Made by a program: the position numbers and the translations under genes
From: Citrus sinensis
Taxonomy: Eukaryota > Streptophyta > Magnoliopsida > Sapindales > Rutaceae
NCBI RefSeq assembly: GCF_022201045.2
Contig: NC_068556.1
Location: 21,619,501 to 21,683,500, forward strand
Direction: 5' to 3'
Length of the DNA stretch: 64,000 nucleotides
The notes under the pieces: generated by a model
The model's database searches: none
What the model saw: only the letters and a program-made list of their open reading frames with translations
What the model was told of the DNA's origin: nothing
In this document: piece by piece, positions 60,001 through 64,000 of the stretch
Layout: every line of letters starts with the position of its first letter
How positions within the stretch are numbered: the first letter of the stretch is position 1

Positions 60001-60094
60001 AATTTTTTGGGAGATTGAGAAATTTAGAAATTAAAATGAATTATACCTGGAAAGAACGCAGCCAATCGGGAGATTCTTCCCTTGATCCGCTCAT
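54073..60094 (-). CDS. BIN4: BIN4/MIDGET, topoisomerase VI-associated DNA-binding protein, 361 aa
   Basis: There are twelve exons on the minus strand: 60094-60047, 59844-59721, 59667-59606, 58046-57809, 57623-57565, 57486-57433, 56908-56791, 56375-56329, 56126-56100, 55893-55818, 54407-54280, 54177-54073. Phases agree throughout. Starts MSGSREESPDWLRSFQ. Residues 17-27 (APTHSVLTLSSDS) and 79-89 (APKSSILALSSDS) are a repeated motif. Residues 125-155 are basic with two SPKK motifs. Exons 6-10 form the conserved core (KALVECEGESVDLSGDMGAVGR, HSEAKIEAIMNDFIQL). The tail is strongly basic (PSKRARKRTIV, KKAKAKK), a likely nuclear and DNA-binding signal. Arabidopsis BIN4 is a topoisomerase VI component needed for endoreduplication. 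Intron 7 uses a GC donor. The model is shorter than the Arabidopsis protein (about 450 aa from memory), so an exon in the 1.56-kb intron 3 may be missing. Confidence 0.9.
55161..55187 (+). repeat. Poly-C / poly-A tract in BIN4 intron 10
   Basis: About 18 C residues are followed by about 9 A residues, like the tract in the ARIA intron at 18278. A length error in assembly is possible here. Confidence 0.85.
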
Positions 60095-60229
60095 ATCGTC
60101 TTCCCTCTTCTAATATCTTGAGCCTAAGGCGAGGATACTTTAATTACACCTTGAAACACTTCAAAATGTAAACATGCGATAATGATAAATTCATTTCAAG
60201 AAGAATGATCGTGCAAACTCCGGATCTAG

Positions 60230-60299
60230 AATTTAGGGGTGTAAAAAAAACCCGCCCGGACCGGACCCGGCAAATCGGGTCCGAGTTTTACCTGGACCG
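60230..60299. mobile_element. Short hAT-like tip next to a duplication breakpoint
   Basis: TTTAGGGGTGTAAAAAAAACCC followed by CGGACCGGACCCGG is typical of a hAT-type tip with its subterminal repeat. Only about 70 bases are present before the sequence switches at 60300 to the CXE-B 3' flank copy. Confidence 0.45.
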
Positions 60300-61686
60300 C
60301 ATACGATCAGATTCGTATCTTATTCTGCCAGCTCTAGGAATACTTAGATGCATCTAATCATGTAATGTGTTCGATTTTTTCTTCGATAAATTTTAATTTG
60401 TTAGAACTACAAGAATCAAGACATCGAGATCATTTTGACCCTTTATTCAAATAGCATTAATATTTTCTCGCATTTCATGTGGCTGGCTGATGACAAATCT
60501 TGATGTTGAACATCGGATTCGTTATGACTTTGACGATGTGGAAACAAAAAAATTGATAGATAAAGAGAAACTAAGTTTCTATATAATGAAAATTGAATTA
60601 AAAAGGTTGAATGAATAAAATTATAGTTTTGATGCTTTTTTATATTAACCCTAAATATCATGAATTTATCAAAATAAGTAAATATAAAATATTATTTTAT
60701 AATAAAAATTTTCCTAAAGAAAATAAAACAAGTGACGTCCAAATCTAATATATAAAAAAAAAAGATAAAAATCTTAAAAGTAATAAAAAAAAATAACTTA
60801 AACTGAAAAACGATCATAAAAAAACAATAACTTTTAATTTGACATTTTGGATTAGGTTCGTATGATTGCAAACTTTAAAATAATATATTACAAGTTAAAA
60901 ATGAGTAACTATAGTTTAAATTATTACCTCCAAAAGTACTCTTTTCATCCTACGCAATCATTTTACATCAGACTTGTTGATCATTGATATATGCTTATTA
61001 ATTAGTTACACTAATTGCTTACTTTAATTAGTATAGAACAATGAATAGCCGCCTTTGAAGCTAAATATCTATTTTTCTAGTCAAGAGAAGAAAATAGGCG
61101 ATATTATGAAATTAACTAATATACCTCGATCCCATTCCTAACAGGAACTTTCATTTTATTGAACACTATAGAAATTACTCCAGCACCAAAAAAAAATAAA
61201 ATCGACTGCAGTTTCTATTTTTAACCACTTTTCGACTTTGATTCATATGATTTCAAAATCTTCGATTGAATTTTGCAGTTGATATGATCCTCATCAACCA
61301 AAAAGACATGAAAAAAGCAAGTTCATGTCTGAGGGCTTTCCCACAATCTTCACTTTCTTTGAGCCGAGTTTACCATCTTCAAGCATCATTTCCGCTGTTG
61401 AATTTCTTGTAAAATATAGAAATTAAATAAATAATTATATTTTTTATTTTAGCATGTAACATGATTATCCAATTTATTGAGTATTTCCAATGATAATTAG
61501 GCTAAAAATGTAATTGAATTTGAAAAATGGTTTGACTAACTAATTAAAGCTTAGAAAAAACACGTGTCCTCACAGTGCTACAAGTACTAGTTACTAAGTA
61601 TTATTCGTTAGTCAAAGATTCATTATATTTATGCTAAAGTCATAATCATGTCGAATGGATAACACACCGCAAGATGATTCAAACGG

Positions 61687-62790
61687 GAAGAAATTATAAG
61701 AACTCTTTCCCAATTAGTAGAAGATAGTTTGAAATACCTCACTGTTTGCTTAATTAAGAAATAGTACACTTCGCTTACATCCACCGTTAGTTATGCCTTA
61801 TAAAAAAAAGATAATGTAATATCTTCCTCATACTATATTAAGAAAGTAATAAGATTCTAAATTCTATAACCAAATATGATATATTTAGTATTTGCTATTT
61901 GCAGCTAAATATGATGCGCTTGACAATTTATAAGGTTGAGACAATAAATTAATAAAATTTGCATCCAGTAAACTAGATTATATGTCTTGTAAAAAAAATT
62001 AATTACTATGAGAAGTAAAACAAAATGTCAAAAATTTCATCTTTATTTAATAAAATTATAAAAATTATTGAATTTTCAGAAACGCGATTAAAATCACGAG
62101 ATACTCTTATCAACTCATTTGATTCATTCTCTTTTGGAAGAAATTATAAGAACTTTGATACGAATGAATTTAGATAAGAAGAAGTAGAAGTCGAAGAAGT
62201 TAGTGATAGTTTAGTTTCCAATTTAGAAAGGGAAGTCAAAGAATTAGAGAGAAGAATATGAATTGATTAGAAGGGGAAAGACAACTTCATTCCATTCCTC
62301 CCCATTACAAGTCCACTAAGTCTTTTAAATAGACCTGTACACACTCTCAAACTAGAAAAGAGGAAAAACATGTGCAAGTCCAGCAAGCACTACACTTGAA
62401 AATAGGAACATGAACACTTAAAATGGAAACATGCACAACCGCCACTGAATACATGCAGCCACTACTATATTTTATTCTAAGACAATAACCTTTTAAAGAA
62501 ACTGGAGCCCATATCAAACTCTTGCTCAATTAGTAGGAGATAGTTTGAAATACCTCATTGTTTGCTTAATTAAGAAATAGTACTTTTCGATATTGCTTAC
62601 ATCCATTGTTAGTTATGCTTTATATAAAAAAGAAAATGTTATATCTTCCTTATACTGTAAGAAAGTAAGAAGATTCTAAATTCTATAACCAAATATGATA
62701 TATTTAGGATTTGCTATTTGCAGCTAAATATGATGCGCTCGACAATTTATAAGGTTGAGACAACAAATTATTAAAATTTTCATAGAGTAT
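61687..62790 (+). repeat. Internal direct duplication inside copy 2
   Basis: The block starting GAAGAAATTATAAGAACT (61687) and continuing through AATTAGTAG at 61712 to about 61955 recurs from about 62137 to 62155 and, after the inserted solo LTR, from 62522 to about 62770. Shared landmarks include GATTCTAAATTCTATAACC and GCAGCTAAATATGATGCGCT. The two copies are closer to each other than either is to 28995-29280, so this duplication is younger than the segmental one. Confidence 0.8.
62156..62516 (-). mobile_element. Solo LTR (361 bp), minus orientation
   Basis: Ends are TGATA...TATCA. The flanking 5-bp repeats are AACTT (62151-62155) and AACTC (62517-62521), one mismatch apart. The empty site can be read in the sister copy at 61694-61711 (AAGAACTCTTTCCC), which shows the insertion directly. 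On the minus strand a TATA-like TATTTAAA (complement of 62324-62331) lies about 185 bases in, as in the other two solo LTRs. Confidence 0.8.
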
Positions 62791-64000
62791 CTATAAAATT
62801 GTCACATGCACTGGTTTAAAAGGGTGGACTGAGTAAATTTGGAATCGAACTATTTTGTTAGACTAGATTGGGCCTTCTATATGTTTTAAAACGGTTAAGT
62901 TCGGTTTTTTAAACAAAAAAAACTTTTAAAAAATCGGTTTTCTCAGTAATTAAAAGTGAGTGACACGTAATGTCTTTTGGACGGAATCAGTAAATTACTT
63001 AGAAACTTTAACGACATCCAACTCATTTGATTCGTTCTCTTATCAAACCAAGCTTTCAATATCAGCAAGCTTCTGCCGTCACCACAGAGCACTGTCGGCG
63101 GCGGGTGTGAAGGCTGATGATTGTGGCGGCAGCAGGTGGTGTCGGTGGTTTTAAAATTTGCAGATTCTTAACTTGTCTGAAGAGAGGAATTTTTGTAATT
63201 AAAGAAAGTAAATTAAAGGCACAGCAATCAGCAAATTTTTTAGATTAAAGAAAATTAAAGGCATCACATCTGTACGTTGGTAACTTGTTTCCACTCGTTT
63301 TCATTTTTCTAGATTTTTAATTTGGTTTTATTATTTTAGTTTACGAATGCCGAGTTTAGCAATTTTCATCCAAGTTTTCACCTAATAACCGGAATAATAA
63401 CAACAAATAGGTGAAATATTCGATCCAATCAACCGAAGCTAGACTTAACTAAAAACAGTCGGGCTTCACAAAAGGTGTTGTTGATCCAATCAATCGAATC
63501 ATGTTCATGCACGTGCTGCACACTCTAAGCCGCCGGCCCAGTGGACTATTCTTTCTTTCAAAGTCTTCTCTTCGTGTTCAATGTATGTGTGACCTTGAAG
63601 CTCGTTATCAGTATGTTTCTTTTTAAATTTTATTTTGTCTTATTTTAATGGTCAACGCCTTTAAGCCATAATATCAAATAATTAAGATAACTTCGATCTT
63701 TTTTTTGTTAAAAAGATAACTTCGATATTCATATATATTAAATAAAATAATAGTTGAAAGTTCCACATGATTACTTTTCTTGTTTGACTTTTATGAAAGT
63801 AAAAAAAAAATAGTGCTTGGTAACTGTTAAAAGTTTAATTAATTATGATTATTTTCATTCAACGTAATGCAATCCAAAATAAGATTCTGCCTTCGTAATG
63901 ATACAATTCCTCCTTATAATTTTTTTATTTATTTTACTCATTATTTTGTAAAGGTTGAGTTTCTTTGTATGCACATATAAATGAGAAAAAAAATTCAAAT

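Larger units (their letters stand above)
60300..64000 (+). repeat. Segmental duplication, copy 2 (of 28741-32436)
   Basis: Same-orientation, diverged copy of the DNA downstream of CXE-B. Matching blocks: 60301-60545 with 28742-28950; 61735-62005 and 62550-62790 with 28995-29280; 62790-62830 with 29433-29473; 63258-63972 with 31748-32436. The copy begins inside the former CXE-B 3' UTR, so no esterase coding sequence is present. It has about 1.1 kb of extra DNA at 60570-61690, an internal duplication and a solo LTR. It lacks the hAT element. About 430 bases at 62830-63258 have no counterpart in copy 1. Confidence 0.82.

Noticed and set aside
1..64000. tRNA, rRNA or CRISPR-like features
   Set aside because: I looked for tRNA T-arm patterns (GGTTCGAATCC-like), rRNA-like conserved blocks and regularly spaced short repeats; the only regular repeats are the plant tandem arrays described. 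A tRNA scan would be decisive for small RNA genes.

Overview
The window is plant nuclear DNA. It is AT-rich, its genes carry GT-AG introns with polypyrimidine acceptors, and the intergenic DNA is full of plant transposon debris: hAT, Mutator-like and solo-LTR insertions with target-site duplications. The proteins (ARIA, BIN4, POP5, a malectin/LRR protein, class-I-type carboxylesterases, a thaumatin-like protein) point to a dicot. The codon choices and repeat types remind me of Citrus, but that is an impression, not a demonstration. No CRISPR array, operon or other prokaryotic feature is present.

Layout. 1-4 kb: intergenic. 4.0-4.8 kb (+): intronless membrane-associated-kinase-regulator-like gene. 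6.9-11.4 kb (-): nine-exon secreted malectin-like/LRR protein. 15.1-21.8 kb (+): nineteen-exon ARIA-type ARM-repeat/BTB protein. 22.7-40.1 kb (+): three intronless carboxylesterase paralogues (called CXE-A, CXE-B and CXE-C here) separated by 4-10 kb of transposon-rich DNA. 41-46 kb: hAT-like elements. 46.6-47.7 kb (+): POP5, a protein subunit of RNase P/MRP. 52.4-53.5 kb (+): thaumatin-like protein. 54.1-60.1 kb (-): BIN4, a topoisomerase VI-associated protein, convergent with the thaumatin gene. 60.3-64.0 kb: a diverged second copy of the DNA lying downstream of CXE-B.

The genes do not form a pathway. The carboxylesterases are a tandem family. CXE-A and CXE-C are most alike and flank the more diverged CXE-B. 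CXE-C has lost the canonical HGGG oxyanion-hole motif and has a 780-bp hAT element just upstream of its core promoter. CXE-B has its whole promoter/leader duplicated 1.19 kb upstream, the copy ending exactly at the ATG. I rebuilt exon structures by hand from splice signals, reading phase and family knowledge. Every multi-exon model below keeps an open frame, but none has transcript support here.

I found no convincing new biological system. The most original material is structural: precise insertions with matching target-site duplications, a 9-bp-TSD element inside a tandem repeat array, a tiny nested-palindrome element, and a 31-kb-spaced segmental duplication that carries the CXE-B 3' flank but no esterase gene.
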